Positions 28,178 through 38,182 are shown, counted from the stretch's first letter. The stretch is 64,000 bases of DNA from Psychrobacter submarinus (GCF_904846685.1 NZ_CAJHBQ010000002.1:496001-560000), one strand, 5' to 3'. A program made the numbers and translations. The notes: generated by a model not told the origin, from the sequence alone.

Positions 28178-28999
28178 CTATTTGCTTAAATCAAAAGCTG
28201 ACCAAATTGGGGCATGATCTGAGGGCTTCTCCATCGCTCTAAGATCATAGCTGATACCAGCATCTGCGCTCTGGTCAACTAAATCAGGGGTACATAAAAT
28301 ATGGTCGATACGCAGACCGCGTTTGGGATCATCATTGAAGCCGCGACTACGATAGTCAAACCAGCTATAAAAGTCCTCACTATCAGGGTAATGCAAACGA
28401 TAGGTATCGATTAAATCGCGAGACATCAGCGCCGCGTACCACTCACGCTCCTCTGGTAAAAAGGAGGTTTTTCTATTTTTTAGCCAGCGCTTAGCGTTTA
28501 CCTCGCCAATACCCACATCGATGTCCTCTGGCGCAATATTCATATCACCCATGATAATCAGCGTCCGGCCTTCGGCGATTAACACATCAATATAAGCCGT
28601 CAAATCTGCGTAGTAAGCTCTTTTCATCGGGTACTTAATCGGATGATCTTGGCTCTCTCCTTGCGGAAAATAACCATTTAGTACATCAATCTCGCGACCT
28701 TCAAAAACATAGCGCGCGTGGATGAAGCGTTTTTGTGCTTCCTCATCCTCACCCGGGAAGCCTTTTTGAACAAATATAGGGGCAACTTTTGACAATAGTG
28801 CCACGCCGTAATGCGCTTTTTGGCCAAAATACTCGACATGATATCCTAAAGATTCGACGTTTTTTAGTGGGAACTGTTCATCATGAACTTTGGTCTCTTG
28901 CAACCCCATCACATCGGGGTCAATGATGTCGCGTACCGCCTCAAGCTGATGTTGACGCGCGCGAATACCATTAATATTGAAACTGACAAAACGGACCAT
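28178..28999 (-). CDS. xthA: Exodeoxyribonuclease III
   Basis: DNA repair enzyme: 3'-5' exonuclease and AP endonuclease. The 273 residues include all main motifs of the exonuclease III fold: VSFNINGIRAR at the start (metal-binding Asn), GLQETKVHD (catalytic Glu), YFPQGES, IIMGDMNIAPEDID (Asp and Asn of the active site), LRIDHIL and KPSDHAPIW with the catalytic His at the end. The length is normal. It could be co-transcribed with argJ, which follows 81 bases downstream. Confidence 0.96.
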   Translation of the reverse strand: MVRFVSFNINGIRARQHQLEAVRDIIDPDVMGLQETKVHDEQFPLKNVESLGYHVEYFGQKAHYGVALLSKVAPIFVQKGFPGEDEEAQKRFIHARYVFEGREIDVLNGYFPQGESQDHPIKYPMKRAYYADLTAYIDVLIAEGRTLIIMGDMNIAPEDIDVGIGEVNAKRWLKNRKTSFLPEEREWYAALMSRDLIDTYRLHYPDSEDFYSWFDYRSRGFNDDPKRGLRIDHILCTPDLVDQSADAGISYDLRAMEKPSDHAPIWSAFDLSK

Positions 29000-29368
29000 A
29001 CGTTACCCTCTTTATTCATTTTATTATGCTTATGCTAGTTATCATATTAAGCTATTTAGCTATTAACTATCCAAGCTTTTAAATAACTGAGCTTTTATTA
29101 ATTATAACCGCTAGTTTGGTGATTAGCGTCTAATCGAGCCGTAATCATAACAGAGTTAGTGCGCTATCTGTTGCTTGCTGCCAATCCTTACGCTAAAGTG
29201 GCTTTATCAAAAAGTAGCTTTATTAAAAAATATGTCTACTAAGACGAGCCGGTGATTACTATGAGCAAGAGGATAGAGTATTAAACCTTCCTAAACCTTT
29301 AGTACTAGGCTCCGCTATTACTTTGCACCTTACTACTTGCGCCTTACTATTTATGACTGAGTAAATTT
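29000..29368. other. Gap xthA / thioesterase
   Basis: This 369-base divergent gap has no gene. A 16-bp unit close to AAGTGGCTTTATCAAA is duplicated at 29196-29227 with two mismatches. Nothing else could be recognised. Confidence 0.5.
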
Positions 29369-29971
29369 ATGACTACAAAATCTGACAGCGTCCCAGCGAT
29401 AACAGCAGATCCGTTATTTTCTACTAACTACTCTATATATATCAACCATACAGATGCCGGCGGCATTGTTTATCACGCCAATCATTTGGTGTTTTTTGAG
29501 AACTGTCGCCGTGATTGGTTCACCAAACTTAATATTAGCGGCTACTTTTTGCAGACCCAAGAAGGCCATATACAGCATTTTGTCGTGAGCCAAGCGCAGT
29601 TGCAATATCGTAAGGCCATCTTATTAGACGAAACCATAGAAGTACGTATCGACAAAGTCGAGCTAAAACCAGCTAGCATTATTTTTTATCAAAGCATTCA
29701 TCGCCGGCAGTCAATACCAACTCAGCATCCAAAACAAGCCAGCTCAGATACTTTATTAAGCAGTGCAAAAATAGTTATCGCTTGCGTACAAAATCAGCTA
29801 AACCCTACTGCCTCTGAAAACTCAGAGCCAGCGGCTACCCTAGCAGACGGCTCATTATCTGGTCAATCGGCTGCACAAAATAATCAAACCACTACTATTA
29901 AGCCCGTTCGTGTTCCTAAAAGCCTACGCGACACTATCGAGCAAGCGATCCACGAATACAATAACAAGTGA
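29369..29971 (+). CDS. Acyl-CoA thioesterase, YbgC/4HBT family
   Basis: Predicted hotdog-fold thioesterase of 200 residues. The N-terminal 110 residues match the family: INHTDAGGIVYHANHLVFFE contains the catalytic Asp and the helix that packs in the dimer, followed by REEWL-like RRDWFTKLNI. The second half departs from the usual ~135-residue enzyme: it is Ser/Gln/Thr-rich and probably an insert, and ends in RVPKSLRDTIEQAI, which resembles the normal C-terminus. The substrate is unknown. It may belong functionally with the acyl-CoA ligases downstream. Confidence 0.82.
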   Translation: MTTKSDSVPAITADPLFSTNYSIYINHTDAGGIVYHANHLVFFENCRRDWFTKLNISGYFLQTQEGHIQHFVVSQAQLQYRKAILLDETIEVRIDKVELKPASIIFYQSIHRRQSIPTQHPKQASSDTLLSSAKIVIACVQNQLNPTASENSEPAATLADGSLSGQSAAQNNQTTTIKPVRVPKSLRDTIEQAIHEYNNK

Positions 29972-30341
29972 TAGAAACGGTTCGCAGGCTACTCGGCAAA
30001 GATGATTTAGGAAAAATCATGAGTAGCCGCTTAACGTGATATGAGGCCCTCGAAAAACTTCGAATCTTCGTTTATTCGCCGTACTTTTAGGCCTGAGCAC
30101 TTTTTAGAGTAATTGTTACTATACTTTTGAGGTTTTTTTGCCTATTATTTAAAGTTACTAGAAAACGGATGAGCGGTAACATTTGTGACATAAAGTGTAT
30201 TTAAAGCGGCTAATCACAAACACGAACGGTTAAGTCATCTAAATATTGCTCTATTATCGTCATCCATTGCTATGCTTATTAACTGTCTCATCTTTCATGG
30301 AATGATCCAATCAAGACCCTTAAACTTCAAGGACGCAGAAA
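29972..30341. other. Gap with hairpin, thioesterase to fadD1
   Basis: A nested hairpin lies at 29987-30028: GGCTACTC pairs with GAGTAGCC, and inside it ATGATTT pairs with AAATCAT, with a 7-base bulge on one side. No T-run follows. The rest of the gap to fadD1 shows no gene. AAGGA precedes the fadD1 start. Confidence 0.5.
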
Positions 30342-32039
30342 ATGACAATGAATAAACCTTGGCATGCTCGTTATCCCGCTGGTGTACCTAAGACCATTTA
30401 TCCAGATAATTATGCCAATATCATAGAGCTTTATGAAGAGAGCTTTAGCCGTTATCGCCAGCATCCTATAAGTATCTGTATGGGTGTCACTCATACTTAC
30501 GGTGACGTCGATGACGCCTCATTAGCTATCGCCGCTTGGTTACAAGGGCAAGGCTTGCCTAGAGGGAGCGTTGTGGCCTTAATGATGCCAAACGTACCGC
30601 AGTACCTGCCAACGATGATAGGCATCTTGCGTGCCGGTTATATTTGTACTCCTGTCAACCCTTTATATACTGGCCGCGAGCTGCGCCATCAGCTCAACGA
30701 TTCTGGCGCAAAAGCTATCTTCTTGGTCGATAACTTCGCACAAGCGCTAGAGCAAGTCGTCGATGAGACCGCTATTAAGCATATCGTACTCTCGAAAATG
30801 GGCGATATGATGGGTCTTAAGGGTATCTTAGTCAACACCGTCATCCGGCAAGTCAAACGTTTAGTACCCAAATATAAGCTCAATGATCCAAAACATGCCG
30901 TCACTAAATTCCCAGATGTGCTCAAAAGAGGCAAAAATATGCCTTTTCAAAAGCCAAAAATGTCTTTGGATCAAAAAGCGTTTTTGCAGTACACCGGCGG
31001 TACCACAGGCCTATCAAAAGGCGCCATCTTATCGCAGCGTAATGTCGTAGCGGCCGCTCTACAGTCTGAGGCTTGGACACGCCCTATCACCGGCGAGATC
31101 AATGATGTTTATATCAATATGGTGATGGCATTGCCGCTGTATCATATTTTTGCCTTTATGCTGAGTCTGTTAGCGGTACGATCAGGATATACTTTTATTC
31201 TCGTTCCTAACCCGCGCGATATTCCTGGGTTTGTTAAGACCTTATCCAAACAGCCGTTTCATATTTTCCCTGCGGTGAATACTTTATTTAAAGGACTGCT
31301 GGATAATCCTAACTTTGAAAAATTAGATTTTAGCTCATTAAAGATATCTCAAGCCGGTGGCATGGCTGCGACTCAGCAGACAGCGACGCGCTGGCTTGAA
31401 GTGACAGGCTGCCCTATGATTGAAGGTTGGGGTATGACTGAGGGCGTTGCTGTTGGTACTTCCAACGTCGTTACTGATCGTAAGTTTAACGGTACTATAG
31501 GCGTGCCAGTTCCGGGCGTCGATGTCAGTATTATTGATGAAGACGGCAACCGCGTCGGCTACAATCAAGCTGGTGAGATGTGCATTAAAGGCCCTAATGT
31601 CACCTTAGGCTACCTCAATCGAGATAATACAGATGACTTCACCGACGATGGCTATTTCCGTACTGGCGATATCGTTAGTATGGATGAACAAGGCTATGTC
31701 AGGTTGCTTGATCGCAAAAAGGATATGATTTTGGTCTCAGGCTTTAATGTATTCCCTAATGAGCTTGAGTCGGTTATGCTCGACTATGAAGGTATCATCG
31801 ATTGTGCAGTCATTGGTGTGCCTGATGAGCACCAAGGGGAATCTATCAAGATGTACGTCATCCGTAAGGATAGTAATGTCACTAAAGAGATGGTTAAAGA
31901 CTTTGCCCTTGATAATTTGACTGGTTATAAATGTCCGCGTTATATCGAGTTCGTTGATGAACTGCCGAAATCCAACGTCGGAAAAGTACTCAGACAAAAA
32001 CTGCGTGAAAAGCACTTAGCAGACAACCCTACTCTTTAA
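30342..32039 (+). CDS. fadD: Long-chain acyl-CoA ligase, copy 1
   Basis: Activates fatty acids to acyl-CoA through an acyl-AMP intermediate. The 565 residues show the adenylate-forming fold: the ATP loop YTGGTTGLSKGA near residue 217, WGMTEGV, GYFRTGD and DRKKDMILVSGFNVFPNE, and the C-terminal catalytic Lys region (PKSNVGKVLRQKLR). The length is normal for FadD. AAGGA precedes the ATG. It is the first of three tandem paralogues; copy 2 is nearly the same length and highly similar throughout. A terminator follows. Chain-length preference cannot be read from the sequence. Confidence 0.94.
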   Translation: MTMNKPWHARYPAGVPKTIYPDNYANIIELYEESFSRYRQHPISICMGVTHTYGDVDDASLAIAAWLQGQGLPRGSVVALMMPNVPQYLPTMIGILRAGYICTPVNPLYTGRELRHQLNDSGAKAIFLVDNFAQALEQVVDETAIKHIVLSKMGDMMGLKGILVNTVIRQVKRLVPKYKLNDPKHAVTKFPDVLKRGKNMPFQKPKMSLDQKAFLQYTGGTTGLSKGAILSQRNVVAAALQSEAWTRPITGEINDVYINMVMALPLYHIFAFMLSLLAVRSGYTFILVPNPRDIPGFVKTLSKQPFHIFPAVNTLFKGLLDNPNFEKLDFSSLKISQAGGMAATQQTATRWLEVTGCPMIEGWGMTEGVAVGTSNVVTDRKFNGTIGVPVPGVDVSIIDEDGNRVGYNQAGEMCIKGPNVTLGYLNRDNTDDFTDDGYFRTGDIVSMDEQGYVRLLDRKKDMILVSGFNVFPNELESVMLDYEGIIDCAVIGVPDEHQGESIKMYVIRKDSNVTKEMVKDFALDNLTGYKCPRYIEFVDELPKSNVGKVLRQKLREKHLADNPTL

Positions 32040-32657
32040 AACACGCTTTACAGCAATAGTTAGCTCACCATTATTTATAAGGGCTCTTTACTTGGATAAA
32101 GGGCCTTTTTTATAGGTTTGCGCTTGATAGCACTACTATATAAGCGCTGCAATATAATATTGGGTCAATATAACCGCTCGTCTATTATTATTATCCACTT
32201 ATCCGCTTACCACACCACATTATGAGAGACTTATCAACTTTATATTATTACTCTAAAGTCTTTGTATGTCGTTATCATCAAAAGCTCAGGTTATGGTAGT
32301 GTGTTTCCAAATTATTTCACTATGTTACTGTTTAGCAAAATATTAAGATTATTGTGCTCTAAGATTTTAGTCAACAGTCATTTTAATGGCAGTTAAATCA
32401 GTATATTTGTATAGCGATAATACTTTAAGCAACAACAGTGCTGTATCGACAGCGCTGAAAAGCTTCTCATTTAGGTTCGTATTTATAGAGCCTCAATGAA
32501 AGACTTGTGTGAAGGCCACCATATGTTAGCAGTCAGTTAATAGATAGGATAGCACTCGACATCATATAGCCATGGACAGGATGACCACCATAGCTGTTGA
32601 TGTTGACAGGGATGTGACTACTTGCCTATAGAACCTTAACTTATCTCAAATTTAAGG
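32040..32657. other. Gap fadD1 / fadD2
   Basis: After the fadD1 terminator this 618-base gap holds no credible gene on either strand. Its length and the terminator suggest fadD2 has its own promoter here, not identified. Confidence 0.45.
32082..32112 (+). terminator. Intrinsic terminator after fadD1
   Basis: GGCTCTTTA pairs with TAAAGGGCC (one G-U pair) around CTTGGA, followed by TTTTTTAT, 43 bases after the stop codon. Confidence 0.85.
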
Positions 32658-32666
32658 ATGCTAAAT

Positions 32667-34364
32667 ATGACAGTGAACAAACCTTGGCTCGACCAATACC
32701 CGACTAACGTACCTAAGACAATCAACCCTGATAAATACGGCAATATAGTCGACCTCTATGAAGAGTGTTTTGATCGTTTTCGTATGCATCCGATGAGTGT
32801 CTGCATGGGTGTCACGCATACTTATGATGATATCGATAAAACCTCATTAGCTATCGCCGCTTGGCTACAGGCGCAGGGGCTACCTAAAGGCAGTATTGTA
32901 GCGCTTATGATGCCAAACGTACCGCAGTACCTGCCGACGATGATAGGTATCTTGCGTGCCGGCTATATCTGTACGCCTATCAATCCACTCTATACCGGTC
33001 GTGAGCTACGTCATCAATTGAATGACTCTGGCGCTCAAGTTATCTTTGTCGTTGACAACTTCGCTCAGGCGCTTGAGCAAGTGGTCGATGAGACCGCTAT
33101 CAAACGTATCGTGCTCTCCAAAATGGGCGACATGATGGGTCTAAAAGGAATGTTGGTCAATACCATCATCCGACAAGTTAAACGCTTAGTACCCAAATAT
33201 AAGCTCAATGATCCTAAGCATGAAGTGACTAAGTTCCCTGACGTTATCAAAAGAGGCAAAGAGCTGCCTTTTAATAAAACCAACATGAACTTAGATCAAA
33301 AAGCGATCTTGCAGTACACCGGTGGTACTACTGGTTTATCCAAAGGCGCTGTATTATCACAGCGTAATGTCGTCGCCGCCGCGCTTCAGTCAGAAGCTTG
33401 GTATTTGCCGGTGACCTCGGAGATTAATGAAGTCTATATCAATATGGTCATGGCGCTACCGCTGTATCATATCTTTGCTTTTATGCTCAGCTTATTGGGC
33501 ATGCGTTCAGGCTACACCTTTATCCTAGTGCCCAACCCTCGCGATATGCCCGGGTTTATTAAAACCTTATCGAAGCAGCCGTTCCATATCTTCCCAGCGG
33601 TCAACACTTTGTTTAAAGGCTTATTAGATCAGCCAAACTTCAAAGACTTGGACTTTAGCTCACTACGTATCACCCAAGCCGGCGGTATGGCAGCGACAGA
33701 ACAGACCGCAGCGCGCTGGTTAGAGGTCACAGGCTGCCCGATGGTCGAAGGTTGGGGTATGACCGAAGGCGTGGCCGCGGGTACCGCAAACGTCATCACC
33801 AATCGCGAGTTCAACGGTACTATTGGTGTTCCTGTGCCAAGCGTTGACGTCATCGTTATAGACGAAAATGGTGAGCGTCTGGGCGTCCATCAAGCAGGCG
33901 AGATGTGCTTTAAGGGCCCAAATGTCACTTCAGGCTATCTTAGCACCGATAGCAGTGGCGATTTCACTGAGGATGGCTACTTCCGTACTGGTGATATCGT
34001 TAGTATGGATGAAAAGGGTTACTTCACCCTACTCGATCGCAAAAAGGATATGATTTTAGTCTCAGGCTTTAACGTATTCCCGAATGAGATTGAGTCAGTG
34101 ATGCTTGACTGTGAAGGCGTTATTGATTGCGCTGTCATTGGCATTCCTGATGAGCGCCAAGGCGAAGCGGTCAAACTCTACGTCGTCCCTGCCAATCAGA
34201 ACGTCAGTAAGAGCGACATCAAAGAGTTTGCTTTGGATCATTTGACTGGTTATAAGTGCCCTCGTTATATTGAGTTTGTCGATGAGCTTCCTAAGTCCAA
34301 CGTTGGTAAAGTGCTGCGTCAAAAGCTGCGCGAACAGCATTTATTAGACAATCCGTCTTTATAA
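32667..34364 (+). CDS. fadD: Long-chain acyl-CoA ligase, copy 2
   Basis: Second tandem acyl-CoA synthetase. With the start at 32667 (AAGGA 8 bases upstream) it has 565 residues, exactly as copy 1, and aligns with it without visible gaps; an ATG at 32658 is less likely. The ATP loop YTGGTTGLSKGA (from residue 217), WGMTEGVAAG, GYFRTGD and the C-terminal PKSNVGKVLR are intact. Differences from copy 1 cluster in surface segments and in the C-terminal domain, so the pair could differ in substrate range. A perfect 12-bp hairpin follows. Confidence 0.94.
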   Translation: MTVNKPWLDQYPTNVPKTINPDKYGNIVDLYEECFDRFRMHPMSVCMGVTHTYDDIDKTSLAIAAWLQAQGLPKGSIVALMMPNVPQYLPTMIGILRAGYICTPINPLYTGRELRHQLNDSGAQVIFVVDNFAQALEQVVDETAIKRIVLSKMGDMMGLKGMLVNTIIRQVKRLVPKYKLNDPKHEVTKFPDVIKRGKELPFNKTNMNLDQKAILQYTGGTTGLSKGAVLSQRNVVAAALQSEAWYLPVTSEINEVYINMVMALPLYHIFAFMLSLLGMRSGYTFILVPNPRDMPGFIKTLSKQPFHIFPAVNTLFKGLLDQPNFKDLDFSSLRITQAGGMAATEQTAARWLEVTGCPMVEGWGMTEGVAAGTANVITNREFNGTIGVPVPSVDVIVIDENGERLGVHQAGEMCFKGPNVTSGYLSTDSSGDFTEDGYFRTGDIVSMDEKGYFTLLDRKKDMILVSGFNVFPNEIESVMLDCEGVIDCAVIGIPDERQGEAVKLYVVPANQNVSKSDIKEFALDHLTGYKCPRYIEFVDELPKSNVGKVLRQKLREQHLLDNPSL

Positions 34365-34392
34365 CTAACCTGCTAGTGATTGGTACTCTACA

Positions 34393-34420
34393 GAAGCCCT
34401 TTATATGAATAAAGGGCTTC
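34393..34420 (+). terminator. Terminator hairpin after fadD2
   Basis: GAAGCCCTTTAT and ATAAAGGGCTTC form a perfect 12-pair stem around ATGA. The tail (TTGCTTTG) is only moderately T-rich. Confidence 0.8.
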
Positions 34421-35023
34421 TTGCTTTGTAAAGTGCCAAAAATAGTATAGAATTTTATCATTATGCTCACCTCTCATCAGATATAAGGATTTATCTGTTG
34501 AAAAGATGGATAAGCGATAGCGATACCTTTGTTATCAATCCACACCTTCTACTCCATTTATCACTCACTAAGGATAGTAATAATGATGAATAAACCTTGG
34601 CTTGCACAGTATCCAGCCAGCGTCCCTGCCACTATTGACCCCGATCAATACTCAAGCTTGATAGAGCTGTATGAAGAGAGTTTCGATAGCTTCGCTAATC
34701 AGCCCTTTAGCATCTGTATGGGTGTTAAACACAGCTATGATGATATCAATCAAGCTTCAAAAGCCATCGCCGCATGGCTACAATCACAAAGCTTAGCGCC
34801 CGGTAGCGTGGTGGCATTGATGATGCCAAACGTACCGCAATATTTGCCGACTATGCTTGGCATCTTGCGGGCAGGTTATGTCTGTACGCCAGTCAACCCA
34901 CTATACACCGGTCGCGAGCTGCGCCATCAGCTCAAGTAAGGAGTTCACCGAAGACGGTTACTTTCGCACCAGTGACATCGGCAAAATGGATGAGCAAGGC
35001 TACTTCACTATACTCGATCGCAA

Positions 35024-35031
35024 AAAAGATA
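35024..35031. repeat. Target duplication, left copy
   Basis: AAAAGATA directly left of the IS; an identical octamer lies at 35747-35754 on its right. Removing one copy and the IS restores the fadD segment. Confidence 0.9.
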
Positions 35032-35746
35032 GGGGCTGTAGTAGATAAGGATTAAATATCACACCATTTTCTCAAGGTTTTCAGCTGATTAGATGGTGAG
35101 CCATAGTTAAATCTAAACTCGCACTCTTTTAAAAACAAATGGAAGTTCTTCTTATCGATCCCATTATATTTTCTGAGCGTTCGTTTAGACTGATTCCAAA
35201 AGTTCTCAATGCCGTTGATGTGATTGTTTTTACCACAAGTAAACTCTTTAGAGTGATTGACTCTGAAATGTTTAAACTCGCTCACATCTAATGCATTGTA
35301 ACTTCGATAGCTATCCGTATAAACAAAGCTGTCAGGCTTGATGTTACGCTTAATAACAGGCATTAGGGTAGTCTGTTTGGTGTCTGCTACGACAATGGTA
35401 TAAACCTTACCGTTTCGTTTTAGAATACCAAATACAGCGGTTTTACCAGCAGCCCCACGACCTCTTTTGCCTTTGCGTACGCCGCCAAAGTAACTTTCAT
35501 CTAATTCGACTTCGCCATCAAAAAGTTCATCAGCTTCTAATGAGAGATGATGATCTATCACAAGTCTTATTTTATGATAAAAAAGTGCAGCAGTGTTAGG
35601 CTGAATATTGAGCAAATCTGCGGCTGTTCTAGCAGTCACTTCAGCTGTAAAAAACTCTAACAGCCTTCGCTGTACTTTTTTACTTAGTTTACAACGGGTT
35701 ATCTTCATAAAAGTAGTCTAGCATAGTGCTTATCTACTACAGCCCC
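35032..35746 (-). mobile_element. IS1595-family (IS1016-like) insertion sequence
   Basis: A 715-bp complete element. Both ends carry the perfect 18-bp inverted repeat GGGGCTGTAGTAGATAAG, and an exact 8-bp duplication (AAAAGATA) flanks it; 8-bp duplications and GGGGCTG ends are typical of the IS1016 group of IS1595. It holds one intact transposase gene on the minus strand. The undamaged ends and duplication suggest a recent insertion. Confidence 0.93.
35052..35708 (-). CDS. ISXO2/IS1016-like transposase
   Basis: Transposase of 218 residues for the surrounding element. The catalytic core is visible in ELDESYFGG (Asp), FVYTDSYRSYNAL (Asp) and HINGIENFWNQSKR (Glu), the DDE-like set of the ISXO2 domain; a basic stretch GGVRKGKRGRG lies between. 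The N-terminal ~60 residues form a helix-turn-helix (TARTAADLLNIQPNTAALFY). IS1016 transposases of this length lack the zinc-ribbon domain of longer relatives. The gene is intact, so the element may be active. Confidence 0.92.
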   Translation of the reverse strand: MKITRCKLSKKVQRRLLEFFTAEVTARTAADLLNIQPNTAALFYHKIRLVIDHHLSLEADELFDGEVELDESYFGGVRKGKRGRGAAGKTAVFGILKRNGKVYTIVVADTKQTTLMPVIKRNIKPDSFVYTDSYRSYNALDVSEFKHFRVNHSKEFTCGKNNHINGIENFWNQSKRTLRKYNGIDKKNFHLFLKECEFRFNYGSPSNQLKTLRKWCDI

Positions 35747-36204
35747 AAAAGATATGATACTCGTCTCAGGGTTTAACGTCTTCCCTAATGAGATCGAATC
35801 GGTTATGCTCGATTGTGAAGGTATCTCAGACTGCGCTGTTATTGGCGTTGCTGATGATAGCCAAGGTGAGTCGGTAAAGATATACGTCATACCTGACAAT
35901 GATAGCGTCAGCGAAGCTATGATTAAAGACTTTGCTTATAAAAACCTAACTCGCTACAAATGCCCAAGTCATATTGAGTTCGTTGATGATCTACCTAAAA
36001 GTAATGTTGGCAAAGTCCTGCGCCAGAAGCTGCGCGAAAAACACCTAGCCGATCATGCGTAAGCGTTAATCAGCATTGTTGATAGCCATTGACTTCCTCC
36101 CCTCGCTAAACCGAGGGTTGCAAACAGTTAAATAAAATATATACAAACCTACCTATTTATTACTATAATAGATGAGATTATATCTATAATATAGAGAGCA
36201 AGTT

Positions 36205-36830
36205 ATGGGGAAACTGGTTAGTATTGGGGAGGCTGCAAACATTTCGGGGTTGCTTCAATCCACATTAAGACAGTTGGGATGAGGATGGTACGTTAGTCGC
36301 CAAGCGAACCGAAAACGGGCATAGGCGATATGATTTAAGTGAAATCAGACCGCATTCCTTGAATACACCAACCTAAATTAGACCGAAAACCATTGCTTAT
36401 GCTCGTGTGTCGAGTCGTATCCAAAAGACGACTACTTCGCCAGTCTCAAGTTTTTGGAACTTTATTGTGCCAGGCAGACTGGACTTTTGAGACGATTACC
36501 GATCTTGGTAGTGGAATGAATTATAAAAGAAAGGCTTAAAAAACCTGCTTGATGACATACTGGGCAATAAAGTTGAACGGCTGGTAATTACCCATAAAGA
36601 CGAGGCTTTTTACGATTTGGTGCAGAACTGGTTTTCATGTTGTGTGAGGCTCGTGACGTTGAAGTGGTAATAATCAATCAAGGTGTGAAGAGTTGAGTTT
36701 TGAGCAAGAATTAGCCCAAGATGTAACATTGGAGATTATCAAGGTATTTTCAGCGAGAGGCTATACGGCTCTCGCAGCATTAGAAAAACCAACAATTAAT
36801 AGATGGATTTCGGTTTTAAAAGCATACTAT
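36205..36830 (+). pseudogene. Decayed IS607-type serine recombinase (tnpA)
   Basis: The frame begins MGKLVSIGEAANISG, a MerR-like helix-turn-helix typical of IS607 TnpA, then is broken by an added base near 36275 and by later shifts and a stop. Across frames one can still read AKRTENGHRRYDLSEI, IAYARVSSR (resolvase start with the catalytic-serine region), DLGSGMNYK, DILGNKVERLVITHKD and EARDVEVVIINQGV. The order and spacing match an IS607 recombinase. It cannot be translated whole. Frame shifts are spread evenly, so decay is old. Confidence 0.8.
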
Positions 36831-38034
36831 GATCCGTGACTACATTATCGAACTCAAGCCAAACAACAGTACAGGCAAATCACCTATGCTCGTGCTTGTG
36901 GCAGTGGCGAGAACAGCCTGGCCAACTGGCTTCTGTGCATGAGTGGCAGCGGCGCAGTATGCCTTGACAAAGAACCGTACCGTGATGCGTGTTTGGCCGC
37001 AGGCGTTGAGGTTGATACTAAAAATCTAAACAAGCCCCTCACAGGCGAAGCTCAGAGCGCAGAATTGAACGCCATTAAGCGTGAATTATTCCCTATATGC
37101 TGGGAAGTGACCAAATGTCGCTCCGCAGGCGGCAATCATGCAGTTGGGTGATGCTTATAACAACTTCTTTAAAGGAAGCTTAGCGAAATACCCAACCGCT
37201 CGTAAAAAAGGCCGTGACGATAGATTCAGTTTATCCAACGACCAATTTGCCATTAAAGGTAAATCCATTCGTATCCCAAACTTGGGCGCTGGTTCTGCTT
37301 AAAAGAAGCTTTACGTTTTGACGGCAAGATCATGTCAGCCACCATCTCTAAAACGTGGCGGTAAGTGGTTTGTTAGTGTGGCTGTTGAAATACGGGTTAA
37401 AAAGCTGTAATTCCTACTTTCAAAAGAGACAGGTAAAAGCGTTGGTGTTGATCTTGGTATTACTGACTTACTGAGTTTATCAGACGGCACTAAAATTAAA
37501 GCGCCAAAACCACTTCAAGCAAACCTTTAAAAAACTAAGAACGCTAAACAAAGCGCTCAGTCGCACTAAAAAAAGGGCAGTAAAAACAGAGAAAAAGCTG
37601 AAAAACCAAGCTCTCTCGTTTGCACTATAAGATCAGGTGTATTAGGCAAAGATTCTCTCCATCAAATCACAACAAGTCTGGTTAATGAGTTCGATGTGAT
37701 TGCGATTGAGGATTTGAATGTCAAAGGTATGGTTAAGAACACAGGCGGCTATCAAGAGCTATCAGTGACGTTTTGGGTTTCTTTGAGTTTTAAGCGACAG
37801 CTTATCTCACAAAGCCACTGAGCAAAGGCAAGGTTGTGAAATCAGTCGACCCTTCTACCCAGGGGCTCAAAAACCTGTTCAAACTGCAATCATATATCCT
37901 TGGTAAAGATGAGCTAACATTGACAAATGCGTGAGTGGTTTGTGCTCCTAACTGGTCAGGTTCCTCATGACCGTGACCTCAACGCCAGCATCAATATTTT
38001 AAATAACGCGACTGTTATTTTAACAGCTGCATAA
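36829..38034 (+). pseudogene. Decayed TnpB (IS605/IS607 orfB)
   Basis: Remnant of the RNA-guided nuclease TnpB that follows tnpA. Readable pieces in order, in several frames: LTGEAQSAELNAIKRELFP, PQAAIMQLGDAYNNFFKG, KGRDDRFSLSNDQFAIKGK, VGVDLGITDLLSLSDG (RuvC Asp), FDVIAIEDLNVKGMVKN (RuvC Glu) and HDRDLNASINIL (last RuvC Asp). The zinc-finger region between the last two is damaged, and several stops lie within. The catalytic residues persist in the fragments, but no full-length protein can be made. Confidence 0.82.
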
Positions 38035-38147
38035 TCCTGTTTATTGGACGGTGAGTTCCATCGCCAATTAAAAAAGTCTGTGGAGTCGTGGTCAGTCTAA
38101 ATCTCAAATGAGAAATAGCGCGTGACAATGAAGCAGAAAGAAAACGT

Positions 38148-38182
38148 CAAACCTATCTAATAGTCAATATTGGCTAGGTTTG
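38148..38182. repeat. Inverted repeat at the presumed right end of the IS607-like element
   Basis: CAAACCTA and TAGGTTTG are exact complements 19 bases apart, about 115 bases after the tnpB remnant. The preceding segment (38090-38150) resembles the conserved 3' ends of TnpB elements, where the guide RNA is made. The element's outer limits are not clear. Confidence 0.45.

Larger units (their letters stand above)
34583..36062 (+). pseudogene. fadD: Third fadD copy, deleted inside and split by an IS
   Basis: The 5' part (34583 to about 34936) has a good AGGA site and encodes the first ~118 residues of a FadD like copies 1 and 2, ending at GRELRHQL. It then joins, out of frame, to sequence for FTEDGYF, which is residue ~433 in copy 2; about 314 codons are missing, including the ATP loop. 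At 35032-35746 a transposon interrupts the DRKKD/MILVSG segment; the 3' part (35747-36062) encodes the normal C-terminus to PKSNVGKVLRQKLR. The protein cannot be functional as an acyl-CoA ligase. Confidence 0.93.

Noticed and set aside
34857..35048. 63-residue frame across the fadD3 deletion
   Set aside because: It is a chance fusion created by the deletion junction and ends in transposon DNA.
36090..36117. CCCTCG/CGAGGG hairpin as a terminator for fadD3
   Set aside because: No T-run follows; it more likely marks the left edge of the decayed IS607-like element.
36939..37151. 70-residue open frame as a separate gene
   Set aside because: Its sequence is a middle piece of TnpB and is continued in another frame, so it is part of the pseudogene.
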